A DNA stretch of 38,399 nt, from the NCBI GenBank assembly GCA_016794565.1, contig JAEUHQ010000101.1, positions 1-38,399 on the forward strand, read 5' to 3'. Each line of letters begins with the position of its first letter. Position 1 is the stretch's first letter. Origin of the DNA: Planctomycetota bacterium (GTDB lineage: Bacteria > Planctomycetota > UBA1135 > UBA2386). A program made the translations under genes and the position numbers. Below, piece by piece: positions 1 to 8,083 of the stretch. The notes beneath the pieces were generated by a model, which was not told the origin of the DNA, did no database searches, and saw only the letters and a list, made by a program, of their open reading frames with translations.

Positions 1-47
1 CGGCACCGACGATTGCAACGGGCCGGTCCGCCGACCATCATCCGGCG

Positions 48-1034
48 ATGCGCCGCGGGTTCGCCGTCCTCGCCATGCTGTCGCCGCTTTGCGGCCAGGA
101 ACGACCGGCGCCGCCGGCGCCCCCGATCCTCGTCGACACCGTGATCGCCACGGTGAACGACAGCGCGATCATGCACAGCGAGCTGATGACGCTGACCGCG
201 GGCCGCATCCGTACCCTGCAGGCCAGTGGCCGCCGACTCGCACCCGCCGACTACGAAGCGGCGTACGACGAGGAGCTGCAGCGCCGCGTCGAGTGGTACA
301 CGTGGGCGCAGGCGGCGAAGACGTTCGGCGTGGTGGCGCCCGAACTGGTCGAGTCCCAGGTGCAGCGCGATCTCGAGCAGGTCGAGCAGGATCAGGTGCG
401 CGACCTCGGCAGCTACCAGGCGTGGAGCCGCGCACTGCAGAACAAAGGCCAGACGTGGCCGACCTACGCGCGCGAACTCCGCGTCGACAAGATGGCCGAC
501 ATCGCGCAGGACATCTCGGTCGGCATGCGCATGCAGCGCCAGGCGAACCTCTACGTCACGCCGCGCATGCTGCGCGACACGTTCAGCAAGCACCGCGAGC
601 TGTTCGTGCACGACGCCAAGGCGGCCGTCGCGATCGTGATGTTCGTCGGCCAGGACGCCGAAGCGAACGCCCGCACCGCCGCCGCCGCGTGGCGGACCGA
701 AGACGTGACCAGCCGCGCCCTGGCCCGGCGCTTTCCCGACACGATCGCCCTCGACGAGACCGCAGCGAGCGACCTCGTGCCCGCCCTCTCCTCGTTCGCA
801 CTCGCAGGTCCGCTCGACCGTGTGTCGGATCCCCTGCCGCGGGACGGCGGCGGCTTCCAGGTGGCGAAAGTCGTGCGGTTCGTGCCCGCGCGGAACGGCA
901 AGTTCGAGGATCGGGACGTGCAGGACCAGCTCCGGGACCTGTGCCAGCGCCAGGTCCGCATCGAGTTCGAGTCGCAGGCGATGCAGCGCGCCAAGCAGCG
1001 GACCCTGGTCTGGTACGCCCGACCGCCCCGCTGA
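48..1034 (+). CDS. SurA-like periplasmic chaperone / peptidyl-prolyl isomerase-family protein
   Basis: A 328-residue protein with a short hydrophobic N-terminus (residues 2-16) that looks like an export signal; a Cys at residue 15 could make it a lipoprotein. A SurA-type N-terminal chaperone segment follows, beginning with the family phrase VDTVIATVNDSAIMHSEL near residues 29-46, then a helical Gln/Glu/Arg-rich region to about residue 190. The C-terminal third could be a degenerate parvulin domain, but I cannot identify its catalytic residues. SurA proteins escort unfolded outer-membrane proteins through the periplasm. The ATG at 48 is the first available start, and genes further upstream are outside the window. 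It reads in the same direction as the two toroid genes but is separated from them by about 300 bases. The family call is fairly good; isomerase activity is uncertain. Confidence 0.75.
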   Translation: MRRGFAVLAMLSPLCGQERPAPPAPPILVDTVIATVNDSAIMHSELMTLTAGRIRTLQASGRRLAPADYEAAYDEELQRRVEWYTWAQAAKTFGVVAPELVESQVQRDLEQVEQDQVRDLGSYQAWSRALQNKGQTWPTYARELRVDKMADIAQDISVGMRMQRQANLYVTPRMLRDTFSKHRELFVHDAKAAVAIVMFVGQDAEANARTAAAAWRTEDVTSRALARRFPDTIALDETAASDLVPALSSFALAGPLDRVSDPLPRDGGGFQVAKVVRFVPARNGKFEDRDVQDQLRDLCQRQVRIEFESQAMQRAKQRTLVWYARPPR

Positions 1035-1330
1035 GGCGCGGCGGGATCCGGTCGGCCCGCCCGATCCCCTCCGCCTTCCGGGCGACCCGCTCGTTGCGGC
1101 ACTCGCCTCCGCCCGCTCTACTTTCCGCCCCCTCTCCCTGAACCTGGCCCCCGGCTGCGTCGTTGCCCGCGAAGTGCTGGTGGGTTTCGGCGCGACCGTG
1201 AGCGCCGGGACCGAACCGCTTCGAACCGCCCAGTCCCGAATCGTCCCGTCCCGCCGCTGTCGCACCGACGGCCAGGCAAAGCCCCGCAGATCTCTTCGAA
1301 CCGGCCTCTCCGACCGGACCACTTCCGACC
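1035..1330 (+). other. 296-base intergenic region with weak terminator and promoter candidates
   Basis: No gene is visible. Just after the SurA-like stop there is a short inverted repeat (GGCGGG at 1040-1045, CCCGCC at 1056-1061) that could be a weak terminator; no T-tract follows. TTGCGG at 1094-1099 and TACTTT at 1119-1124 resemble -35 and -10 boxes, but the 19-base spacer is long. CTTCGAACCG occurs twice (1219-1228 and 1294-1303). None of these is strong on its own. Confidence 0.3.
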
Positions 1331-2866
1331 ATGGCCCATCTCGACCCGACCAAGATCAAAGTCGAATCCCACGCGCTCCCAGTCTGGGAGACGGAGGAGA
1401 CCTTCCAGGACATGATGGCCGAACAGCTGCGGCACGCGCCGTGGCTCGTGCTGTCCGCCGTGATCCACGTGGTCATCGGCCTTCTGCTGTTCGTGCTGAT
1501 CCCGCCGGAGGAGAAGAAGAAGATCGAGAACAAGGTCGAGATGACCGACACGACCCAGCAGGAGGTCGTCGAGCCGCCGCCGCCTCCCCCGCCGGAGACG
1601 AAGACCGAGGAGACGGTCGAGACACTCGAAGTCACCGAGACGCAGGTGACCGAGAAGACCGAGCAGGCGTTCGACAACGTCGAGAGCGACTCGACCGCGA
1701 AAGAGTCGGCCTTCGACAGCAACCAGTGGAACAGCGCAGTCGGCCTCGGCGGCGGCGCCGGCGGTCGTTACGGCGGCCGTGGCGGCGGCGGCAAGGGCGG
1801 CGGCAAGGGCGGCAAGTCCTACGCAGAGGCGATCGACGCCGGCCTCAAGTGGTTGAAGGACCACCAGGACGAAGACGGCAAGTGGGACTGCGACCAGTTC
1901 ATGAAGCACGACACCGAGGGTGAGCCGTGCGACGGCGCCGGCAATGCGGTGCACGACGTCGGCGTCACCGGCCTCGCGCTGCTCGCCTTCCTCGGCGACG
2001 GCAGCACGATGCGCTCGGGCCCCTACCGCGACGTCATCAAGAAGGGCGTCATCTGGCTGAAGAACCAGCAGGATCCGTCGACCGGCCTGTTCGGCACCGC
2101 GACGTCGCACGACTTCATCTACAACCACGCGATCGCGGCGTACGCGATGTGCGAGGCGTTCGGCCTGTCCAACTACCAGCTGCTGAAGGACACCGCGCAG
2201 AAGGGCATCAACTACCTCGAGTCGCACCGCAACCCGTACTCGGTCTGGCGCTACCAGCCGCGCGACAACGACAACGACACGTCGGTCACCGGCTGGTGCA
2301 TCATGGCCTACGAGTCGGGCGAGTTCTTCGGACTCACGATCAACAAGGACGCGCTGAAGTACTCCGCGGTCTGGCTCGACCAGGTCTCGGATCCGACCGG
2401 CCTGCACGGCTACACGAAGCAGGGCGAGCACAGCTCGCGCAAGCCCGGCGACCACGGCACGCGCTTCCCGATCGAGAAGGGCGAAGCGATGACCGCCGTC
2501 GGCCTCTTCGCGCGCTTCTTCATGGGTCAGGACCCGAAGGAGAAGCCGATCATGAAGGCCGCCGCCGACCTGATCCTCAGCAAGCCGCCGCTGTGGGACG
2601 CGAAGGCCGGCACGATCGACGAGTACTACTGGTACTACGCGACCTACGCGCTCTTCCAGATGGGCGGCAGCCACTGGGAGACGTGGAAGAAGAAGCTCGA
2701 GCCCGCGCTGACCAAGAGCCAGCACCGCGACAAGGCGAAGAAGAACTACTACGGCTCGTGGGACCCGATCGGGTGCTGGGGCGAAGACGGTGGCCGCGTC
2801 TACATGACGGCGATCATGGTCCTCACCCTCGAAGCGAACTACCGCTACACGAAGCTCGTGCGCTGA
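1331..2866 (+). CDS. Membrane-anchored squalene-cyclase/prenyltransferase-fold protein with TonB-like N-terminus (copy 1)
   Basis: 511 residues. An amphipathic N-terminal stretch precedes one transmembrane helix (about 37-58), then a run of seven prolines (82-88) inside a Pro/Glu/Thr/Val-rich linker, as in TonB periplasmic arms. A Gly-rich hinge (about 138-163, GGGKGGGKGGK) follows. From about residue 165 the protein is an alpha/alpha-toroid of the squalene-hopene cyclase/prenyltransferase type. It shows QW-like repeats (HQDEDGKWDCD, QQDPSTGLFG) and aromatic-rich motifs (GWCIMAYESG, DEYYWYYATYALF). The DxDD catalytic acid motif of squalene-hopene cyclases is not visible, so terpene cyclisation is not supported. 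The domain probably faces the periplasm and binds or modifies an unknown substrate. It is a tandem paralogue of the next gene, with near-identical C-terminal halves. Confidence 0.8.
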   Translation: MAHLDPTKIKVESHALPVWETEETFQDMMAEQLRHAPWLVLSAVIHVVIGLLLFVLIPPEEKKKIENKVEMTDTTQQEVVEPPPPPPPETKTEETVETLEVTETQVTEKTEQAFDNVESDSTAKESAFDSNQWNSAVGLGGGAGGRYGGRGGGGKGGGKGGKSYAEAIDAGLKWLKDHQDEDGKWDCDQFMKHDTEGEPCDGAGNAVHDVGVTGLALLAFLGDGSTMRSGPYRDVIKKGVIWLKNQQDPSTGLFGTATSHDFIYNHAIAAYAMCEAFGLSNYQLLKDTAQKGINYLESHRNPYSVWRYQPRDNDNDTSVTGWCIMAYESGEFFGLTINKDALKYSAVWLDQVSDPTGLHGYTKQGEHSSRKPGDHGTRFPIEKGEAMTAVGLFARFFMGQDPKEKPIMKAAADLILSKPPLWDAKAGTIDEYYWYYATYALFQMGGSHWETWKKKLEPALTKSQHRDKAKKNYYGSWDPIGCWGEDGGRVYMTAIMVLTLEANYRYTKLVR

Positions 2867-2894
2867 TCGCGGCGCGACGACACGGTCGCCTGCA

Positions 2895-2932
2895 CGCGGC
2901 CCGCGGCACCGATCCCGGTGACGCGGGCCGCG
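2895..2932 (+). terminator. Long GC-rich hairpin after toroid gene 1
   Basis: It lies about 28 bases after the stop codon. Arms GCGGCCCGCG (2896-2905) and CGCGGGCCGC (2922-2931) are perfectly complementary and extend by one C-G pair on the outside. Inside the loop ACCG and CGGT can pair, continuing the stem. There is no downstream T-tract, so it may terminate, attenuate or protect the 3' end. It separates the two paralogues into partly independent transcription units. Confidence 0.5.
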
Positions 2933-3107
2933 CTGCGTACCGCGCCCTCGCGCGTTTTCCGGCCGCACACTGATCCGGAGGCGGCCCGGGCGCGTTGATG
3001 TCGACGACGGTCGCGTCACGCCCCCTCGACGCGATCGCCTGTCAGCCGGACGAAGGAAACCGCGCGCGGCGCGGGCCGGCATCGCACCCACGCTCCGAGG
3101 AACCACC

Positions 3108-4646
3108 ATGTACCGACTGGACCCGACGCAGATCCACGTCGAGTCCCACGCGCTGCCCGCGTGGGAACACGACGCCTCGTTCCACGACACGATGGCCGAG
3201 CAGCTGCGGCGCGCACCGTGGCTCGCGTTGTCGGCCTCTGCGCACGCACTCGCGGCGCTCCTGCTCTGGCTCCTGATCCCGCCCGAGGTCAAACGCGCCG
3301 CGGAGAACTTCGCGAGCATCGTCGACACGACACAGTTCGACGCGGTCGAGCCTCCGCCGCCGCCCCCACCCGAGACGAATCCCGAGGAGATCGTCGAACC
3401 GATCGAAGTCGCCGAGACCACGATCGCGAACGAACCCGACCACGCGTTCGATCAGGTCCCGACCGAATCGAACGCGAAGGAGTCGACGTTCGACGCGGAC
3501 CAGTGGAACGCCGCGATCGGCATCGGCAGCGGCGCCGGCGGCCCGATCGGCAGCGGCCAGGGAAACGGCCCGGGCAGGCGCAGCGGGCCGAACAAGCCGT
3601 TCGTTCCCGACATGCGTGCCGCACTCGACTGGCTGCGCAACCACCAGGACGACGACGGCAAGTGGGACTGCGACCAGTTCATGAAGCACGACCGCGACGG
3701 CGAAGTCTGCGACGGTGCAGGCAACCCGGTGCACGACATCGGCGTCACCGGTCTCGCGCTGCTCGCCTTCCTCGGCGACGGCAGCACCCTGCGGAGCGGC
3801 CCGTATCGCGACGCGCTCAAGAAGGGCGTGATCTGGCTGAAGAACCAGCAGGACCCGTCGACCGGGCTCTTCGGCCGGGCGACGTCCCACGACTTCGTCT
3901 ACGACCACGCGATCGCGACGTACGCGATGTGCGAAGCCTACGGCCTGTCCGACTACCAGATGCTGAAGGACACGGCACAGAAGGGCCTCGACTACCTCGA
4001 AGCGCACCGCAATCCGTACCGCGTGTGGCGCTACCAGCCGCGCGACAACGACAACGACACGTCGATCACCGGCTGGTGCATCATGGCGTACGAGTCGGCG
4101 TCGTACTTCGGGCTCACCGTGAACCGCGAGGCACTGAAGATCTGCGCGTCGTGGCTGGACGAAGTCGCCGACACCTCCGGCCGCCACGGCTACGCGAAGG
4201 CCGGCGATCGCAGCTCGCGCAAGCCGGGCGATCACGGCACGCGCTTTCCCGCGGACAAGAGCGAAGCGATGACCGCCGTCGGCTTGTTCTGCCGCTTCTT
4301 CCTCGGCCAGGATCCGAAGGAGAAACCCGTGATGCGCGCCGCCGCCGACCTGCTCGTCGCCAGACCGCCGGTCTGGGACCCGAAGGCCGGCACGATCGAC
4401 GAGTACTACTGGTACTACGCGACCTACGCGCTCTTCCAGATGGGCGGCAGCCACTGGGAGGCGTGGAAGAAGAAGATCGCCGCGGCCGTGCAGAAGAACC
4501 AGCATCGGGACCCCGCGAAGAAGCACCTGCTGGGCTCGTGGGACCCGATCGGGTGCTGGGGCGAGGACGGCGGACGCGTCTATTCGACCGCGATTCTGGC
4601 CCTCACCCTGCAGGCCACCTACCGCTACTCGAAGATCGTGCACTGA
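3108..4646 (+). CDS. Membrane-anchored squalene-cyclase/prenyltransferase-fold protein with TonB-like N-terminus (copy 2)
   Basis: 512 residues with the same architecture as copy 1. It has an N-terminal motif VESHALPAWE, one transmembrane helix (about 38-58), a proline run with acidic linker and a Gly/Pro-rich hinge. The alpha/alpha-toroid starts near residue 170 with repeats such as HQDDDGKWDCD and QQDPSTGLFG. Identity to copy 1 is highest in the toroid (for example the DEYYWYYATYALFQMGGSHWE segment and the region around GSWDPIGCWGEDGGRVY) and low in the hinge, where copy 1 has GGK repeats and this copy has GNGPGRRSGPNK. This indicates an old tandem duplication with a freely diverging linker. 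No DxDD motif is seen, so enzyme activity is unknown. The ATG at 3108 follows a GAGGAACCACC segment that can act as a ribosome binding site. Confidence 0.8.
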   Translation: MYRLDPTQIHVESHALPAWEHDASFHDTMAEQLRRAPWLALSASAHALAALLLWLLIPPEVKRAAENFASIVDTTQFDAVEPPPPPPPETNPEEIVEPIEVAETTIANEPDHAFDQVPTESNAKESTFDADQWNAAIGIGSGAGGPIGSGQGNGPGRRSGPNKPFVPDMRAALDWLRNHQDDDGKWDCDQFMKHDRDGEVCDGAGNPVHDIGVTGLALLAFLGDGSTLRSGPYRDALKKGVIWLKNQQDPSTGLFGRATSHDFVYDHAIATYAMCEAYGLSDYQMLKDTAQKGLDYLEAHRNPYRVWRYQPRDNDNDTSITGWCIMAYESASYFGLTVNREALKICASWLDEVADTSGRHGYAKAGDRSSRKPGDHGTRFPADKSEAMTAVGLFCRFFLGQDPKEKPVMRAAADLLVARPPVWDPKAGTIDEYYWYYATYALFQMGGSHWEAWKKKIAAAVQKNQHRDPAKKHLLGSWDPIGCWGEDGGRVYSTAILALTLQATYRYSKIVH

Positions 4647-4827
4647 GGCCGGCGCGCGGTCCCGACTCGCACCGGCGCCGACGGCCGCATGTCTCGTTCC
4701 GACACGCTCCTGCGCCACCCTTCGCCCCGGTGTCGCAGGTTGCCTCCGCACCTCGGCCACCCCGTTGGCGACGGGTCTCGATGGCACCGGTTCCGTGGAG
4801 CGGAGCGGGTCTCGCAGAGGGATTTCC

Positions 4828-4856
4828 TGAAGAAGGACTCAAGCGACAGCCGATGG
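4828..4856 (+). promoter_or_regulatory. Candidate sigma28 (FliA) promoter of the flagellin gene
   Basis: GCCGATGG at 4849-4856 matches the sigma28 -10 consensus GCCGATAA at six of eight positions. Upstream, TGAAGAAG at 4828-4835 is a poor match to the TAAA-type -35 and the spacing is about two bases longer than usual. The site is 64 bases before the flagellin ATG. The same GCCGAT box with an AAG at the same offset (19 bases upstream of the box) occurs before the cheY-like gene. A strong Shine-Dalgarno (GAGGAGG, 4910-4916) precedes the flagellin start. Confidence 0.4.
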
Positions 4857-4920
4857 GGTTTCCAACACGGCGCCCGACTCCGGTCGGACGCCACCACGGC
4901 AAAGGAATCGAGGAGGACAG

Positions 4921-5751
4921 ATGGGCCTTCGGGTCAATTCGAACATCGCATCCCTGAACGCGCAGCGCTCGCTGTCGACGACGACCGAGCGCCTGCAGGC
5001 GAACTACCGCCGCTTGTCCACGGGTTTGCGCATCTCCACCGCGGCGGACGACGCCGCCGGCCTCGCGATCTCCGAGCGGTTCCGCGCCCAGATCCGGTCG
5101 ACGAACCAGGCGATCCGCAACGCGCAAGACGGCATCTCCCTCACGCAGACGGGCGAAGGCGCCCTCAACGAGGTGAGTTCCATCCTGATCCGCATGCGGG
5201 AACTCGCGATCCAGGCGAGCAACGGCACGGTGAGCTCCGCTGACCGCATCACCCTGAACGAGGAGTTCTCCAACCTGATCAACGAGATCGACCGCATCGC
5301 GCAGTCGACTACGTTCAACGGCGTTCACCTGCTCGACGGCACGGGGTCGACGCTGACCTTCCAGGTCGGCACCGGTACGACGAACAACATCGACACGATC
5401 CAGCTGAGCACGTCGGACACGCTGGCGTCGACGCTCGGTCTGTCGACGCTGGACATCGGCTCCGCGGGCAACCCGACGCTCGCGGTCTCGCAGCTCGACC
5501 AGGCCGTCAACGCGGTGAGCCGCGTGCGCGGCCAGTTCGGCGCGGCCCAGAACCGCCTCACGACGACGATCGCGAACCTGCAGATCCAGACCGAGAACCT
5601 CAGCGCGGCGGAGTCGCGCATCCGCGACGTCGACGTCGCCAACGAAACGGCAGCGCTCACGCGCAACTCGATCCTGCAGCAGGCGGCGATCTCGATTCTC
5701 GCCCAGGCCAACACGCAGCCGCAGGCGGCCCTGCAGCTGCTGCAACAGTGA
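4921..5751 (+). CDS. fliC: Flagellin
   Basis: 276 residues, a short flagellin made almost entirely of the conserved D0/D1 helices that polymerise into the filament. The N-terminal half carries family signatures (LNAQRSLSTTTERLQ, LSTGLRISTAADDAAGLAISE, RIAQSTTFNGVHLLDG). The C-terminal half has SRIRDVDVANETAALTRNSILQQA and ends in a Gln/Leu-rich heptad helix. The central surface-exposed domain is minimal (about residues 145-190). No signal peptide is expected because flagellin is exported by the flagellar type III system. It stands alone, with a sigma28-like promoter upstream and a strong Shine-Dalgarno. Chemotaxis genes lie at the other end of the window, about 30 kb away. Confidence 0.95.
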   Translation: MGLRVNSNIASLNAQRSLSTTTERLQANYRRLSTGLRISTAADDAAGLAISERFRAQIRSTNQAIRNAQDGISLTQTGEGALNEVSSILIRMRELAIQASNGTVSSADRITLNEEFSNLINEIDRIAQSTTFNGVHLLDGTGSTLTFQVGTGTTNNIDTIQLSTSDTLASTLGLSTLDIGSAGNPTLAVSQLDQAVNAVSRVRGQFGAAQNRLTTTIANLQIQTENLSAAESRIRDVDVANETAALTRNSILQQAAISILAQANTQPQAALQLLQQ

Positions 5752-5794
5752 CGGACGCGGCGCCCGCGTGAGCGCGACGGCGCCGCTCGGTCAC
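5748..5794. terminator. Hairpin shared by the convergent flagellin and rpsT 3' ends
   Basis: The outer arms GTGAC (5748-5752) and GTCAC (5790-5794) pair, and the inner arms GCGGCGCC (5757-5764) and GGCGCCGC (5779-5786) pair perfectly. The structure contains both stop codons (flagellin TGA and the rpsT stop at 5791-5793). It has no T-tract, but its position makes it a likely bidirectional transcription stop or 3'-end stabiliser. Confidence 0.45.
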
Positions 5795-6054
5795 TTCATC
5801 GCGTGGACCGACCGCACAGCGAGGCTCTTGCGCCGCGCGGCGGTGTTCTTGTGGATCACGTGGATCTGCGCGGCCTTGTCGATCGTCTTGCAGACGGCCG
5901 GCAGCATCGCCGTCGCCTTTGCCTTGTCGCCGCTCTCGACGAGGGCCATCAGGCTCTTCATCGCGGACTTCAGACGGGTCATGCGGGCCTTGTTGGCGAG
6001 GCGATTGCGCTCGCTTTGACGGGCGCGCTTCAGTGCTTGCTTGCTGTGGGCCAT
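5791..6054 (-). CDS. rpsT: 30S ribosomal protein S20
   Basis: 87 residues, the typical S20 length. It is a highly basic all-helical protein starting MAHSKQALKRARQSERNRL, with the conserved KSAMKSLMALV segment and a C-terminal HKNTAARRKSLAV that matches the S20 family. S20 binds 16S rRNA at the base of the small subunit and is needed for its assembly. It is transcribed convergently with flagellin. Upstream on the same strand is the TPR gene, 70 bases away. A weak purine-rich segment precedes the ATG. Confidence 0.97.
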   Translation of the reverse strand: MAHSKQALKRARQSERNRLANKARMTRLKSAMKSLMALVESGDKAKATAMLPAVCKTIDKAAQIHVIHKNTAARRKSLAVRSVHAMK

Positions 6055-6124
6055 CTCGGATCTCGGTCTTCTGGTTGGTTCTGGGAAATCGTTGCGGGAG
6101 GACGTCGGGCCGCGGCAGGGACGC

Positions 6125-7456
6125 TCAGGCCTTCATCTGCTCGACCTTCCGCGCGACGTCGCGGAAGCCGATGTCCTGTTCGAGAATGCGGGTGAAGTGG
6201 CGGAGCGCGTCGTCGCGCTTGCCGAGCTCGCTGCAGATGATGCCCATCTCGTAGAGCGCTTCCTTGGCGAGGGCGCCGGAACCGGCGGCCTGCATGGCCT
6301 TGTCGAACTGGCCGAGGGCCAGCTCCGGCATGCTCTTCTGCTGGAACGCCTTGCCGAGCAGGAACTGCGCCTCGACCTTCTTGCGCGGGTCCTTGACGGC
6401 CTGCTGCAGCTCCGCGATCGCGGCGTCGGTCTCGCCCGTGCCGAGCAGGCTCGAACCGAGTTCGAAGCGCGCGCCGAAGTCCGCGGGGTTCCGCTCGACC
6501 TTGCGCCGCGCCTCGGCGACCCGCATCTCGCTCAGCGCCTTGCGGGCGCGAGCCGCCGCGGCCTCGTCGCCGCGCTTCTCGGCCTTCTGGACCATCTGTT
6601 CCTGCACCCGGATGCGCAGATCGCTGGCGAGCGACTGCACCTCGCTGTCGCCGGGCTGCAGCGTCACCACTCGTTCCAGGAGGTCGAGCGCGCCGGTGAG
6701 GTCCTTCGCCATCTCGCGCAGTCGCGCGACGCGGCGCAGCAGTTTCACGTCGTCCGGAGACTCCTGGAGCTTCGGCTCGAGCGTGTCGAGCTCCTGCCCG
6801 ATCTCCTCGGCCGACATCTGCAGGCGCTCCTGCCGTTCGATCTGGCGCTGCTGCTCCTTGTCCTTGATCAGTTCCCGCGAACTCTGGGCGTTCTCGATGC
6901 CCGTGCTGCGCAGCGCACCCTCGGCGGCGAGGTTCTTGCGCGCCTTCAGCGACTCCTGGTCGCGCGGATCCACCTTCAGCGCCGCCTCGTACATCGCGAG
7001 AGCCTGCTTCACCTGCCCCGTCTCGTAGAAGAGGGCACCCGCCGAACGGCAGGCCTCGAGGCAGCGAGGCTCCGCGGTGGCGTACGCTTCGTAGACGGCG
7101 AGCGCCGAACGCCGCAGCCCCGCGCGCTGCAGCGCGGTGCCGAGCTTGAGGTTCGCGCCTTCGGCCATCGGGTCGTGCACGAGGTAGCGCTCGAACGCCC
7201 GCGCCGCCGCGGCATGGCGGCCGAGAAGGCGGCACACGTTGCCGATGAGCAGGCTCGGGCCTCCGACGAGAAGCGCGCTGATCTTCGAAGGCGGCTTCTG
7301 CGCGATCTTCTGGAACAGCGCACGGTGCAGCGCGAGGCGCGCGTCGCCGAAGTCCGGCTGGATCTGCAGCACCTGGTGGTAGATCTGGACCGCCAGCGAG
7401 AAGTTGCGCCGCTTGAGGGCGTCGTTCGCGTTCTCGAGGTACTTGCTCAGGTCCAT
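6125..7456 (-). CDS. Tetratricopeptide-repeat protein
   Basis: 443 residues from the ATG at 7456 (MDLSKYLENANDALKRRNFSLAVQIYHQVLQIQPDFGDARL), which begins directly with a TPR motif. A longer reading starting at 7543 would add an implausible Pro/Arg-rich leader across the divergent promoter region. TPR-like helical pairs run through most of the protein. A charged coiled-coil segment lies in the middle (about residues 175-200, rich in Glu/Gln/Arg/Lys), followed by more repeats (GAMDLLERVV-like and FQQKSMPELALGQFDKAM). There is no signal peptide or transmembrane helix, so it is probably cytoplasmic, acting as a scaffold or in protein interactions. It is divergent from def and upstream of rpsT. 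The specific partner is unknown. Confidence 0.85.
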   Translation of the reverse strand: MDLSKYLENANDALKRRNFSLAVQIYHQVLQIQPDFGDARLALHRALFQKIAQKPPSKISALLVGGPSLLIGNVCRLLGRHAAAARAFERYLVHDPMAEGANLKLGTALQRAGLRRSALAVYEAYATAEPRCLEACRSAGALFYETGQVKQALAMYEAALKVDPRDQESLKARKNLAAEGALRSTGIENAQSSRELIKDKEQQRQIERQERLQMSAEEIGQELDTLEPKLQESPDDVKLLRRVARLREMAKDLTGALDLLERVVTLQPGDSEVQSLASDLRIRVQEQMVQKAEKRGDEAAAARARKALSEMRVAEARRKVERNPADFGARFELGSSLLGTGETDAAIAELQQAVKDPRKKVEAQFLLGKAFQQKSMPELALGQFDKAMQAAGSGALAKEALYEMGIICSELGKRDDALRHFTRILEQDIGFRDVARKVEQMKA

Positions 7457-7490
7457 GGGGCAGGTGCGCGGCCGCGCGGCGGCGGGATGC

Positions 7491-7519
7491 TTGACGGCGG
7501 CGAAAGGGGCGAAGAATCT
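7491..7519 (+). promoter_or_regulatory. Candidate sigma70 promoter for def-ribF
   Basis: TTGACG (7491-7496) is a near-consensus -35 box. After 17 bases GAATCT (7514-7519) is a modest -10 box. The site lies in the 107-base space between the divergent TPR gene and def. A GAGGAGG at 7531-7537 is too far from the def ATG to be its Shine-Dalgarno. Confidence 0.35.
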
Positions 7520-7563
7520 ACCTCCCCCCCGAGGAGGCCGCAACGGCCCGCAACCTGCTCCGC

Positions 7564-8076
7564 ATGGAAGTTCTCGTCTATCCCGACCCCGTCCTGCGCC
7601 GCGGCGGCAAGGCCATCACGACCTTCGACGCCGAGCTCCGCGATCTCGCGGGCCGCATGATGGAGGCGATGTACGAGGAAGGCGGCGTCGGCCTCGCGGC
7701 CCCGCAGGTCGGCATCGAGAAGAAGCTGCTGGTGCTGAACCCGAGCGGCGACCGCAACGAGCGTTCGGGCGAGCGGGTGCTGTGCAACCCGAAGATCACC
7801 CGCAAGAAGGAACGCGAGTTCGGCGAGGAGGGGTGCCTGTCGTTCCCCGGCATCCACGCCGAGGTCGAGCGGTGGATCGCGATCACCGTGACCTACCAGG
7901 ACCTCGACGGCAAGGAACAGGTGCTGCAGACCGACGGCTGGCTCGCGCGCATCGTGCAGCACGAGCTCGACCACCTCGACGGCGTCTTGTTCACCGACCG
8001 CCTCACCGCAGCGGACAAGCTCCGGGTGAAGCCGCAGTTGCAGAAGCTCGAGGAAGAGTTCCGCGCGAGGACGTGA
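7564..8076 (+). CDS. def: Peptide deformylase
   Basis: 170 residues, the usual length. All three family motifs are present: GVGLAAPQ at 41-48, EGCLS at 89-93 (Cys 91 is a metal ligand) and HELDH at 133-137 (two His ligands and catalytic Glu). The enzyme removes the formyl group from the N-terminal methionine of nascent proteins with an Fe2+-type metal centre. It is seven bases upstream of ribF and probably co-transcribed with it. The ATG at 7564 gives the canonical N-terminus (MEVLVYPDPVLRR). Confidence 0.97.
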   Translation: MEVLVYPDPVLRRGGKAITTFDAELRDLAGRMMEAMYEEGGVGLAAPQVGIEKKLLVLNPSGDRNERSGERVLCNPKITRKKEREFGEEGCLSFPGIHAEVERWIAITVTYQDLDGKEQVLQTDGWLARIVQHELDHLDGVLFTDRLTAADKLRVKPQLQKLEEEFRART

Positions 8077-8083
8077 GTCCCGG

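Noticed and set aside
1219..1303. CTTCGAACCG repeated twice 75 bases apart before toroid gene 1
   Set aside because: Short and GC-biased, with no third copy before the paralogue, so no regulatory meaning can be argued.
1118..4787. Two long minus-strand open frames opposite the toroid genes
   Set aside because: Low-complexity Arg/Val/Leu composition antisense to conserved, duplicated plus-strand genes; they resemble each other only because the genes they mirror are paralogues.
5768..6019. A small plus-strand frame with a membrane-like sequence opposite rpsT
   Set aside because: It is the antisense of ribosomal protein S20, and the hydrophobicity is a by-product of the antisense reading of Lys/Ala-rich codons.
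7457..7543. Longer start for the TPR protein
   Set aside because: It would run through the def promoter region and give a Pro/Arg-rich leader, whereas MDLSKYLENAND starts directly on a TPR helix.
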